Part shown: positions 18,759-26,482 of the stretch, one piece after another
How the letters are laid out: every line of letters starts with the position of its first letter
How positions within the stretch are numbered: the stretch's first letter is position 1
Assembly: GCF_000455205.1 (NCBI RefSeq)
Contig: NZ_AUWQ01000004.1
Span: 1 to 64,000, forward strand
Direction: 5' to 3'
Origin: Mycobacterium sp. UM_CSW
GTDB taxonomy: Bacteria; Actinomycetota; Actinomycetes; Mycobacteriales; Mycobacteriaceae
DNA length: 64,000 nucleotides
Position numbers and translations under genes: made by a program
Notes under the pieces: model-generated
Database searches by the model: none
What the model was told of the DNA's origin: nothing
What the model saw: only the letters and a program-made list of their open reading frames with translations

Positions 18759-19865
18759 ATGACACAGAACACGATCACCCTGACACCCGAGCAGGCCGAG
18801 GCATTCGGCCGCGAACTCGACGCCATCAAGGAACGCGTGATGGCGGACCTGGGCGAAGCGGACGCCGACTACATCCGCCGCGTCATCAAGACCCAGCGCG
18901 CGCTGGAGGTCGGCGGACGCGCGCTGCTGTTCCTGCCGCCGGCGTGGCCGCTGGGCACCGCGATGCTGGGCGTGTCGAAAATCCTCGACAACATGGAAAT
19001 CGGGCACAACATCATGCACGGCCAGTACGACTGGATGCGCGACCCCACGATCTCGGGCCGCACGTTCGAGTGGGACACGGCCTGCCCCGCCGATCAGTGG
19101 CGGCACTCGCACAACTACATGCACCACACCCACACCAACATCGTGGGGATGGACCGCGACATCGGCTACGGCATCCTGCGGATGAGCGAAGACCAGCGGT
19201 GGCACCCTTACTACCTGGGCAACCCGGTCTACGCGTTCCTGCTGATGGTGCTGTTCCAGTACGGCGTCGCGCTGCACGAGCTGGAAACCGAACGCATCCG
19301 CTCCGGTGAGATCCGGCTGCGCGACAAGCGTGAGGTGCTGCAGGAGATCTGGAAGAAGACCCGGCGCCAGACGCTCAAGGACTACGTCGCCTTCCCGCTG
19401 CTCGCCGGGCCGTTCGCACCGTTCGTCTTCGCGGGTAACCTGTCGGCCAACCTGATGCGCAACGTGTGGTCGTACATGATTATCTTCTGCGGCCACTTCC
19501 CGGACGGCACCCAGGAATTCACCGTCGAGGAGACCAAGGACGAATCCCGCGGCATGTGGTACTTCCGCCAGGTCCTGGGATCGGCAAACCTCACCGGAGG
19601 CAAGCTCTTTCACCTGCTGTCCGGCAACCTGTCGCACCAGATCGAGCACCACCTGTTCCCGGACATGCCGGCTCGCCGGTACGCCGAGATCGCACCCGAG
19701 GTGCAGGAGATCTGCCGGCGCTACGGCATCCCCTACAACCGCGGCCCGCTGGCGCGGCAGTTCGGCACCGTCGTCCGCAAGATCGTCAAGCTGACCTTCC
19801 CGGACTCTTGGGTGTGGAAACCCAGTGGCGACCACCCCGCCGATCGGCTTCCGGTCGCCGCATAA
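18759..19865 (+). CDS. Membrane fatty acid desaturase, DesA3-like
   Basis: The 368-residue enzyme has the three histidine boxes of membrane di-iron acyl desaturases: HNIMH (83-87), HSHNYMHH (116-123) and HQIEHH (293-298). Hydrophobic segments near 52-74, 155-180 and 205-230 fit membrane anchoring. It should put a double bond into an acyl-CoA, drawing electrons from the reductase encoded 25 bases upstream. AAGGAAGAG precedes the ATG. M. tuberculosis has such a pair (Rv3230c-Rv3229c) elsewhere; here it sits between the Rv0133 and Rv0134 counterparts. Confidence 0.94.
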   Translation: MTQNTITLTPEQAEAFGRELDAIKERVMADLGEADADYIRRVIKTQRALEVGGRALLFLPPAWPLGTAMLGVSKILDNMEIGHNIMHGQYDWMRDPTISGRTFEWDTACPADQWRHSHNYMHHTHTNIVGMDRDIGYGILRMSEDQRWHPYYLGNPVYAFLLMVLFQYGVALHELETERIRSGEIRLRDKREVLQEIWKKTRRQTLKDYVAFPLLAGPFAPFVFAGNLSANLMRNVWSYMIIFCGHFPDGTQEFTVEETKDESRGMWYFRQVLGSANLTGGKLFHLLSGNLSHQIEHHLFPDMPARRYAEIAPEVQEICRRYGIPYNRGPLARQFGTVVRKIVKLTFPDSWVWKPSGDHPADRLPVAA

Positions 19866-19880
19866 CGTATGAGTCCCGTT

Positions 19881-19907
19881 CGGTCCCGAGGCATTGCCTC
19901 GGGACCG
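19881..19907 (+). terminator. Intrinsic hairpin after the desaturase gene
   Basis: CGGTCCCGAGGC-ATT-GCCTCGGGACCG is a perfect 12-bp stem with a three-base loop, 15 bases after the desaturase stop. It should end the reductase-desaturase transcript and insulates the next pair. Confidence 0.85.
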
Positions 19908-19919
19908 TTCGGGGGGACA

Positions 19920-20444
19920 ATGAGGTCCGTGGAATGGACCGGCGCACGCTACGCGGATACCCCCACCGTGGAAGCCTCGACGTGGATCGACGCCGACCCG
20001 GAGCGGGTGTGGGATCTGGTCTCCGACATCGAGCTGATGCCGACGTTCAGCAGCGAGCTGAAGGCGGTGGAGTGGGCCGACGGCTCGGACCGGCCACGAA
20101 TCGGCGCCCGCTTCGTCGGACACAACGAGCACGACGCGTTCGGCCAGTGGAGCACCACCTCGCAGATCGTCGCGTGCGATGCGCCACGCGTATTCGCCTG
20201 GGCCGTGGGCGAACCCGACAATCCCTCCGCGACCTGGCGATTCCGGTTGACGCCCCGCGACGGCGGCACCCTGCTGAGCTTTTGGATGCAGATGGGACCG
20301 GGGCGGTCCGGGCTGTCGGTGGCCATCGACTCGATGCCGGACAAAGAGGAAAAGATCGTCTTCGTGCGCATGCGGGAGTTCGAGGGGGCGATCGGCAAGA
20401 CGCTCGCCGCGCTCAAGAGGCTCGCCGAGCACGGGGTGCGTTGA
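19920..20444 (+). CDS. SRPBCC (polyketide cyclase/START-like) protein
   Basis: The 174-residue protein has the helix-grip fold signature of the SRPBCC superfamily: VEASTWIDADPERVWDLVSDIELMPTFSSELKAVEW at the start and a long amphipathic helix at the end (MREFEGAIGKTLAALKRL). These proteins bind hydrophobic ligands in a deep pocket. GGGGGGA precedes the ATG. Its stop overlaps the start of the flavin-type oxidoreductase gene by one base (TGATG), so both products probably act on related ligands. Confidence 0.85.
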   Translation: MRSVEWTGARYADTPTVEASTWIDADPERVWDLVSDIELMPTFSSELKAVEWADGSDRPRIGARFVGHNEHDAFGQWSTTSQIVACDAPRVFAWAVGEPDNPSATWRFRLTPRDGGTLLSFWMQMGPGRSGLSVAIDSMPDKEEKIVFVRMREFEGAIGKTLAALKRLAEHGVR

Positions 20445-21487
20445 TGCGCACCGCGACAACGGTCGAATTGTCCCGCGCCGCAGCCGAAGTCGTCGAGTTT
20501 GCCGTCGAGGCGGAAGGGCTGGGCCTCGACGTGTGCTGGGTGGCCGAGGCCTGGGGCGCCGACGCGCCCTCGGCGCTGGGCTACCTCGCGGCGCGGACCG
20601 AGAGGATGCTGCTCGGTTCGGGCGTCCTGCAGCTCGGCGTCCGGTCGCCCGTCATGGTCGCCCAGACCGCGATCACGCTGTCGAACCTGTCGAACGGGCG
20701 GTTCCTGCTCGGCCTGGGGGCGTCGGGCCCGCAGGTGATCGAGGGCCTGCACGGCGTGCCGTTCGACCGACCGCTGGCGCGGATGGCCGAAACCGTCGAC
20801 ATCGTGCGGCAGGTGTTCGCGGGGGACAAGATCTCGCACTCCGGCAAGGAGTTTCAGATTCCCCGGCCCGGCGGTGAGGGGGTGCCGATGCGACTGTCGA
20901 CCCGGGCCGAGCACGCGATTCCGATCTATCTGGCGGCGCTGTCACCGGCGATGCTGAGGCTGACCGGGCGCATCGCCGACGGATGGCTGGGCACCAGCTT
21001 CGTTCCGGAGGGGTCCGGCGACGCGTATTTCTCCCACCTCGACGACGGGCTGGCCGCCGCGGGCCGAACGCGCGCCGATATCGACATCTGCCAGGGAGCC
21101 GAGGTCGCCTTCGCCGCCGACGAGGACGAGCTGCGCGGCATGATCGCGGGCCGCAAGAAGGACCTCGCCTTCAGCCTCGGCGGCATGGGCTCGTCGAGTA
21201 CGAATTTCTACAACCAGGCCTACAGCCGGCAAGGCTGGGCCGAGATCGCGGCCGAGGTTCGGGAGCGGTGGCAGCGGGGCGACCGTGACGGCGCGGCCGG
21301 GTTGGTGACCGATGAGATGGTGCTGGCCACCACGCTGATCGGAACCGAGGAGATGGTCCGCGCGCGTCTCGCCGTCTGGCGCGACGCCGGCGTCGACACC
21401 GTGCGGCTGTATCCCGCCGGGGAAACGCTAGAGGCCAAGCTGGGCACTCTGGGCCGAGCCATCGAGCTGGTCCGCGAGGTCGGCTGA
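20444..21487 (+). CDS. LLM-class, probably F420-dependent, oxidoreductase
   Basis: The 347-residue luciferase-like monooxygenase fold protein has the family core: GLDVCWVAEAWGADAPSALGYLA, ERMLLGSGVLQLGVRSPVMVAQTAITLSNLSNGRFLLGLGASGP and the AMLRLTGRIADGWLG strand. In mycobacteria such proteins mostly use F420. Substrate is unknown. It is translationally coupled to the SRPBCC gene, suggesting a two-gene module that binds and reduces or oxidises one hydrophobic compound. Confidence 0.9.
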   Translation: MRTATTVELSRAAAEVVEFAVEAEGLGLDVCWVAEAWGADAPSALGYLAARTERMLLGSGVLQLGVRSPVMVAQTAITLSNLSNGRFLLGLGASGPQVIEGLHGVPFDRPLARMAETVDIVRQVFAGDKISHSGKEFQIPRPGGEGVPMRLSTRAEHAIPIYLAALSPAMLRLTGRIADGWLGTSFVPEGSGDAYFSHLDDGLAAAGRTRADIDICQGAEVAFAADEDELRGMIAGRKKDLAFSLGGMGSSSTNFYNQAYSRQGWAEIAAEVRERWQRGDRDGAAGLVTDEMVLATTLIGTEEMVRARLAVWRDAGVDTVRLYPAGETLEAKLGTLGRAIELVREVG

Positions 21488-21562
21488 TATCTCGACCGTG
21501 GGGGGTATGGACGAATTCGAGGCGGTTTTCGTACTTAGGCCACACACTCGGCGGCCGGCAAC

Positions 21563-22666
21563 CTAGTACGGCTGCGTCGGTGCCTCGGCTGCCTTCACCA
21601 GTTTCACCTCGGGCCGCGCCGGCACGCCGTCGGCCAGGAACCACCGAAACGCGAGGTTGCCGCGCGGATAATCCAGCGTGGTCAGCGAATTCGGGTGGGT
21701 CGTCATGCCCCGGGACAACACGATCGTCACCGAGCCGTCGCCGTTGAGCACGGCGCTGCTGCCGTTGACCGAGCACCGGGCATCGGCCGCGCCATAGGTG
21801 GCCATGAACTGGTTCCACACCACCATGTTCCAGAACCGGCAGGCCGGCGGTCGGTGCGTGATGACCAGCGCCTCGTCGTCGTCGAGCACGAAACTGCCGT
21901 AGGAATAGCACGCGTCACGCGCCGACCAGCCGAAGTTGGCGTCCGGCACCTGGTAGGGATCGGCGAATTCGTTTGCCGCATGGGCGGTCTCGTGCCCGAG
22001 CGCGTGCTCCTTGTCCGCTCGAGTGCCGACGGCCAGCGGCACGATGGCGAACATCGTGCGCAGCCAAGTGGCCGCCGCCCGGAGGCTCGCCGCGGTCTCG
22101 GCGTCGCCGTGCCGGATCGGGTCCGGCTCGTCGAGCGCCTCGATGTTCCACACGACCGGGCGGCCGGTCAGCGGGTCGGCCTGGTAGTCGCGGGTCATCA
22201 GCACGGCCGCGTCCGGTGTCGGAGGGAATTCGAAGCTGAAGTTGCCGTCGGCGTCGACATCGAGGTCGCTGTCGCGGACGATCGCGACGACCCGGTCCGA
22301 CCACGCACCGGGCGAGGGTTCGTTGTAGGCCGTCACCGAAAAGTACACGCTGTCACCGCGATTGCCGCTGATGCGGTAGCGCCGCTTCGGGTCGACCGGG
22401 CACAAAAAGTAGTAGGCGTCGGTGTTGTCGCCTCCCCACCGACGGTCGCGCCGAAACGGCGTGTTCACCGCGACGAACTGCGGGCGGCCGGGCTCGGGGA
22501 ACAGGTAGGCGTCGAAGGCCACGCCCAGTGTGGCGGCAAGCATGCGGTAGCCGTCGGCGATGTGGCGATCGTCGGTGACGGCGCGGTCGCCCTCGAGGAA
22601 GGAGCGGTCGAGGGTGCCGAGCGTGGCGAGCAGCTCCTGCCACGCGGCCGTCGAGTCGTGCGTCAT
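21563..22666 (-). CDS. DUF1214 domain protein
   Basis: The 367-residue protein carries the DUF1214 region in its C-terminal half (FWNMVVWNQFMATYG, then CSVNGSSAVLNGDGSVTIVLSRGMTTHPN and a final NLAFRWFLADG). The N-terminal half contains AAWQELLATLGTLD and a strand-rich DSVYFSVTAYNEPS region. No enzyme motif is recognised. The ATG at 22666 overlaps the upstream tetR stop by four bases (ATGA), so the regulator and this gene are one operon. Confidence 0.82.
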   Translation of the reverse strand: MTHDSTAAWQELLATLGTLDRSFLEGDRAVTDDRHIADGYRMLAATLGVAFDAYLFPEPGRPQFVAVNTPFRRDRRWGGDNTDAYYFLCPVDPKRRYRISGNRGDSVYFSVTAYNEPSPGAWSDRVVAIVRDSDLDVDADGNFSFEFPPTPDAAVLMTRDYQADPLTGRPVVWNIEALDEPDPIRHGDAETAASLRAAATWLRTMFAIVPLAVGTRADKEHALGHETAHAANEFADPYQVPDANFGWSARDACYSYGSFVLDDDEALVITHRPPACRFWNMVVWNQFMATYGAADARCSVNGSSAVLNGDGSVTIVLSRGMTTHPNSLTTLDYPRGNLAFRWFLADGVPARPEVKLVKAAEAPTQPY

Positions 22667-23238
22667 GTGCTGATTCCCTTCAGTAGCAGCGTGGTGGTGC
22701 GGTCGACCCACGCGTCGTCGAGTTCCTTGGCGCGGGTGAGCAGGGCAACCAGAATCAGGCCCGCGACGGCCTCGGCGAGTTCGGCGGCGCTGACGTCGGC
22801 CCGCACCTCGCCCCGCGCGGCCGCGGCCTGCAGCCACTCGGCCAGGCCACCGGCGATGACGTCGGCGAACCGCTCCAGCAGCGCCGAATGCAGGGTCGGG
22901 TCGGCGGCCATCTCGCCGACCAGCCCCGGCAGTGCCGCGCGGGCTGCCGGCGTCGTCAGGAAAGCCATTGCGCGGCGGACCATTTCGCGCAGGTCGTCGG
23001 GCAGCGATCCGGTGTCGGGAATCGCGGTCGCAGCACCGATCGGGAACACCGCCTCGTGCACCAGGTGCGCCTTGCTCGGCCAGCGCCGGTAGATCGCGGG
23101 CTTGCTGGTGCCGGCCCGTTCGGCGATCGCCGAGACCAACAGGCCCGAGTAACCGGTTTCCGCCAGAAGTTCGACGGTCGCGCGCAGCACGGCGGCGTCG
23201 ATACGCGGGTCACGGGGTCGGCCAAAGTCTATCGTCAT
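22663..23238 (-). CDS. TetR family regulator
   Basis: The 191-residue protein has a TetR helix-turn-helix (ATVELLAETGYSGLLVSAIAERAGTSKPAIYRRWPSKAHLVHEAV) and a C-terminal domain with a FADVIAGGLAEWLQAA segment (TetR_C_16 or related). The ATG at 23238 precedes the conserved basic start. It is coupled to the DUF1214 gene and only 28 bases from the divergent sulfotransferase gene, so it probably controls both. Confidence 0.87.
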   Translation of the reverse strand: MTIDFGRPRDPRIDAAVLRATVELLAETGYSGLLVSAIAERAGTSKPAIYRRWPSKAHLVHEAVFPIGAATAIPDTGSLPDDLREMVRRAMAFLTTPAARAALPGLVGEMAADPTLHSALLERFADVIAGGLAEWLQAAAARGEVRADVSAAELAEAVAGLILVALLTRAKELDDAWVDRTTTLLLKGIST

Positions 23239-23266
23239 TACGAAACTCAGAGTAACATAAGTCGCC

Positions 23267-24511
23267 GTGACCGAAGCCGTTCGCTCAGTTCCCCTCGACG
23301 ACCTGGCCCTGCCCCGATTCAGTGCCGAGGCCCAACAGATCCTCGACATGATGGCCACCATGGCCGCGGACTGTCCGCTCGATGCCGACGCCCTGCACTT
23401 GCACGCCAGTGCCGATACCGGCCTGAACGATTTCGGCGCGGACGACTACCGAGAACGACTCGACGTCTACCTCGCCGACCTGAGGTCCATCGACGGGCTG
23501 CATCCGGCCGGGGCGGTCAACTTCTTCGCGCAGTTGGTGCAGCTGCTGAAGAACCGGCTGCTGTTCACCGACCTGCTGCGCCGGCATCCCGAGATCGACG
23601 ACATCGACCTGCAACCACCGATCGTGATCGCCGGGTTGCCCCGCACCGGCACCACCCACCTGCACAACCTGCTCGCCGCGGCGCCCACGTTTCGCACCAT
23701 GCCGTACTGGGAAAGCGTCGAACCGTTTCCCTTGCCGGCTGAGGCGGGAATCGAGCCGGATCCACGGCGCACCCGGATGGACGTCGGGGTCTCGGTCATC
23801 AACACGGTAATGCCCCATTTCCCGCTGATGCACGAGATGACCACGGACCACGTGCACGAGGAAATCCAGCTGCTCGCCAACGACTTCTCGACGATGCTCT
23901 TCGAGACCCTCGCCGAGGCGCCGCGCTGGCGCGGCTACTACCAGGCGCACGATCAGACGCCGCACTACCGCTACCTGGCCAGGCAGCTCAAGGCCATGCA
24001 GTTCCTGCGCGGCGGGCGGCGCTGGCTGCTCAAGTCGCCGCAGCATCTCGAGCAGGTGCCGGTGCTGGACCGGGTTTTTCCGGGCAGCATCGTGGTGTTC
24101 ACCCATCGCGATCCGGTCCCGGTGGCGCTGTCGATGATCGCGATGATCACCTACTCCGCGCGCATGCACCGCTCGCCCGTGCCGGTTGGGCAGATCGCGG
24201 AGCAGTGGGTCGACCGCCTGGATCGCATGCTGAGCGCGCTGGTCCGCGACCGCGACACGATCGGCCCCGAACGCTCGGTCGACGTCCGCTTCGATGACTT
24301 CATGGCCGATGAGCTCGGTGTGGCGGAGCGGGTCTACGGGCTGGCCGGCGAACCGTTCACCGACCCGGCGCGCACGGCGGTCGCCGGCTACCTGGCGGGG
24401 CATCAGCGCGGCCGGCTGGGCAACGTCGAGACGTCGTACGAGATGTTCGGGTTGACGGAGGACGCCCTGCGGGAGCGCTTCGCGCCATACGTCGACCGGT
24501 TCCTGAGCTGA
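23267..24511 (+). CDS. Sulfotransferase family protein
   Basis: The 414-residue protein has the PAPS-binding P-loop GLPRTGTTHLHN (123-134), the 3'-phosphate motif WLLKSPQHLEQVPVL and VVFTHRDPVPVALSMIAMI, placing it in the sulfotransferase 3 group common in mycobacteria. It would move sulfate from PAPS to a hydroxyl or amine of a lipid or small molecule. The start at 23267 is a GTG. It shares a short divergent region with the TetR gene. The substrate is unknown. Confidence 0.9.
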   Translation: MTEAVRSVPLDDLALPRFSAEAQQILDMMATMAADCPLDADALHLHASADTGLNDFGADDYRERLDVYLADLRSIDGLHPAGAVNFFAQLVQLLKNRLLFTDLLRRHPEIDDIDLQPPIVIAGLPRTGTTHLHNLLAAAPTFRTMPYWESVEPFPLPAEAGIEPDPRRTRMDVGVSVINTVMPHFPLMHEMTTDHVHEEIQLLANDFSTMLFETLAEAPRWRGYYQAHDQTPHYRYLARQLKAMQFLRGGRRWLLKSPQHLEQVPVLDRVFPGSIVVFTHRDPVPVALSMIAMITYSARMHRSPVPVGQIAEQWVDRLDRMLSALVRDRDTIGPERSVDVRFDDFMADELGVAERVYGLAGEPFTDPARTAVAGYLAGHQRGRLGNVETSYEMFGLTEDALRERFAPYVDRFLS

Positions 24512-24537
24512 GGCGGCGGTCGGCTACGTTTCAACGC

Positions 24538-25428
24538 ATGGTCGCTATGCCCGCGTTGAACGGTGTCGAACACAGGTACGTGGAACTCGGCGACGGGGTG
24601 ACGATCCACGTAGCCGACGCGGGCCCGGCAAACGGGCCGGCGGTGATGCTGGTGCACGGCTTCCCCCAAAACTGGTGGGAATGGCACGATTTGATTCCTC
24701 CGCTCGCCGCCGACGGCTACCGGGTGCTGTGTCCCGACCTGCGCGGCGCGGGCTGGAGCTCGGCGCCCCGGTCGGACTACCGCAAGAACGACATGGCGGA
24801 CGACCTCGCCGCGGTGCTGGACCGGCTGGGGGTGGCCACGGTGACGCTCGCCGCCCACGACTGGGGTGGGCCGATCGCGTTCATCATGATGCTGCGCCAC
24901 CCGGAAAAGGTCACCGGCTTTTTCGGCATGAACACCGCTGCGTCGTACCTGAAGCGCGACATTACGATGCTCCGCAACATCTGGCGGTTCTGGTACCAGG
25001 TCCCGATCATGCTGCCGGTGATCGGTCCGCGTTTGATCGGCGATCCCAAGGCGAGGTTCTACCGGCTGCTGGCGTCCTGGGTCGGCGGTGGTTACCTGGT
25101 GCCCGAGGACGACGTCCGCTTCTACATCGAGTGCATGCGCCAGCCGGGGCACGCGGTGGCCGGTTCGAAGTGGTATCGCACTTTTCAGACGAAGGAGCTG
25201 CTGGGCTGGATGCGCGGCGAATACGACGACGCCCGCGTTGACGTGCCGGTCCGCTGGCTGTGTGGAACGAAAGACCCGGTGCTCACACCGGACCTGGTGG
25301 ACGGGTACGGCGACCGGATAAGCGATTTCAAGGTCGAGCTGGTCGACGGCGTCGGGCACTGGATCGTCGAGCAGCGACCGGAGCTGGTGCTCGACCGGCT
25401 GCGCGCCTTCCTTCGCGGCGAAACGTAA
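24538..25428 (+). CDS. ephF: Epoxide hydrolase
   Basis: The 296-residue alpha/beta hydrolase corresponds to Rv0134 (EphF). It has an oxyanion HGFPQNWWEW motif at 40-49, the nucleophile Asp108 in AAHDWGG, a cap domain, and catalytic His274 in GVGHWIVEQRPE. It opens epoxides to diols by a covalent alkyl-enzyme step, in detoxification or lipid metabolism. It lies 26 bases after the sulfotransferase and may be co-transcribed with it. Confidence 0.92.
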   Translation: MVAMPALNGVEHRYVELGDGVTIHVADAGPANGPAVMLVHGFPQNWWEWHDLIPPLAADGYRVLCPDLRGAGWSSAPRSDYRKNDMADDLAAVLDRLGVATVTLAAHDWGGPIAFIMMLRHPEKVTGFFGMNTAASYLKRDITMLRNIWRFWYQVPIMLPVIGPRLIGDPKARFYRLLASWVGGGYLVPEDDVRFYIECMRQPGHAVAGSKWYRTFQTKELLGWMRGEYDDARVDVPVRWLCGTKDPVLTPDLVDGYGDRISDFKVELVDGVGHWIVEQRPELVLDRLRAFLRGET

Positions 25429-25440
25429 ACCGCTGCAGCG

Positions 25441-25653
25441 CTATTCGACGCCGATAGTGACTTCGGTGGACTTGATGAACACCGTCGCGGGCTGACCGAC
25501 GGCCAGTCCGAGGTCGACCGCCGCGTCCTTGGTGACCGAGGACGTGACGATCTGATCGCCGCCGTCGAGCTTCACCTTCACGATCGCCATCACGGCGCCG
25601 AGATCGACCTCGGTGATGGTTCCTTTGAGTTGGTTCCGGGTCGATAGCCGCAT
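25441..25653 (-). CDS. Stand-alone Mop/TOBE (molbindin) domain protein
   Basis: The 70-residue protein is a single molbindin-type TOBE domain: RLSTRNQLKGTITEVDLGAVMAIVKVKL, then QIVTSSVTKDAAVDLGLAVGQPATVFIKSTEV. Such proteins assemble into hexamers that bind molybdate or tungstate in the cytosol. GGAGGA precedes the ATG at 25653. No molybdate transporter or molybdenum enzyme is nearby, so it is an orphan of its pathway here. It is convergent with ephF. Confidence 0.9.
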   Translation of the reverse strand: MRLSTRNQLKGTITEVDLGAVMAIVKVKLDGGDQIVTSSVTKDAAVDLGLAVGQPATVFIKSTEVTIGVE

Positions 25654-25743
25654 CGCGTCCTCCGTCTGTGGGTTCTGCGAAGAGCCTAGGCCGGCGACGA
25701 TGCCCGCCGCGGAGTGGCGGCAGGAGGAGGCGGGCAATCGAGC

Positions 25744-26355
25744 CTAGGCACGCGGCCCGAGCAGGGCGATGGACGCGTCCACCGCGGGCTCGACGATTTC
25801 GCGCACCGGCCTGCCATCCTCGACCGCCAGCGCGGTCAGCTCGCGCAGGCCACCCAACAGGATCACCGCCAGCGGCGCGGTCAACGGCGGCAGCTCCGCG
25901 CGCCGGAATCCCGGGCTGGCGCTGAGGTCGATCAGCAGGTTGGACAGCAGCTGCAACCCGCGGCGCTGGACCGGGCGGGCGACCGCACCCAGCGACGGAA
26001 GCTCCCGAATCCAGCTGAGGGTGATGGCCGGGCGCGCCTCGATGTGCCCGACATAGGCCTCGACGGCCTGACGAATCTGCCGGTGCCAGTCCGCCTCCGG
26101 GTCCACGGCCGCGGCGATGCTCTCGCCCAGCCTCTCGATGTCGGCCCGCAGCAACTCCAGGAAACACTCCTCCTTGCTCGCGAACTGGTCGTAAAAGGTG
26201 CGCTTGGACGTGCGGGCGTGGCGAACGATGTCGGCGACCGTGCTGGTCCGGTAGCCGCGCTCCCCGATCGCGGTGGCGAGGCCGTCGAGCAGCCGGAGTC
26301 GAAAGGGATCCGACGAAGGGTCGGCCACGACCGCGTCGTCAACCGCTGATGTCAC
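25744..26355 (-). CDS. TetR regulator divergent from cyp138
   Basis: The 203-residue protein corresponds to Rv0135c. Its helix-turn-helix is DGLATAIGERGYRTSTVADIVRHARTSKRTFYDQFASKEECFLELL, followed by a helical ligand domain. The GTG at 26355 lies six bases after AAGGGGG. Two GGTAC-N6-GTACC palindromes fill the gap to cyp138 and are its likely operators, so it probably represses itself and the cytochrome. Confidence 0.88.
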   Translation of the reverse strand: MTSAVDDAVVADPSSDPFRLRLLDGLATAIGERGYRTSTVADIVRHARTSKRTFYDQFASKEECFLELLRADIERLGESIAAAVDPEADWHRQIRQAVEAYVGHIEARPAITLSWIRELPSLGAVARPVQRRGLQLLSNLLIDLSASPGFRRAELPPLTAPLAVILLGGLRELTALAVEDGRPVREIVEPAVDASIALLGPRA

Positions 26356-26395
26356 GGACGCCCCCTTCGGTGAATACGGCACCCTTGTCAGGCCT

Positions 26396-26411
26396 GGTAC
26401 CACAGAGTACC
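26396..26411. promoter_or_regulatory. Operator A, GGTAC-N6-GTACC
   Basis: A palindrome with five-base arms and six-base spacer lies 41 bases upstream of the tetR start. It repeats exactly in form at 26428-26443, with centres 32 bases apart, about three helical turns. Confidence 0.75.
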
Positions 26412-26427
26412 GTATCGGGAAAGGTTT

Positions 26428-26443
26428 GGTACACCGCGGTACC
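26428..26443. promoter_or_regulatory. Operator B, GGTAC-N6-GTACC
   Basis: This second copy has the same arms (GGTAC, GTACC) but a different spacer (ACCGCG). It lies 40 bases before the cyp138 start, where a bound repressor would block transcription. Confidence 0.75.
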
Positions 26444-26482
26444 GCCCGAATCCGGGCGATGGATATGGGGAGCAACAACGCA

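Noticed and set aside
23239-23266. TTAC...GTAA in the TetR/sulfotransferase gap as an operator
   Set aside because: Only four outer bases per arm pair and the centre does not; this is within chance for an AT-rich 28-base gap.
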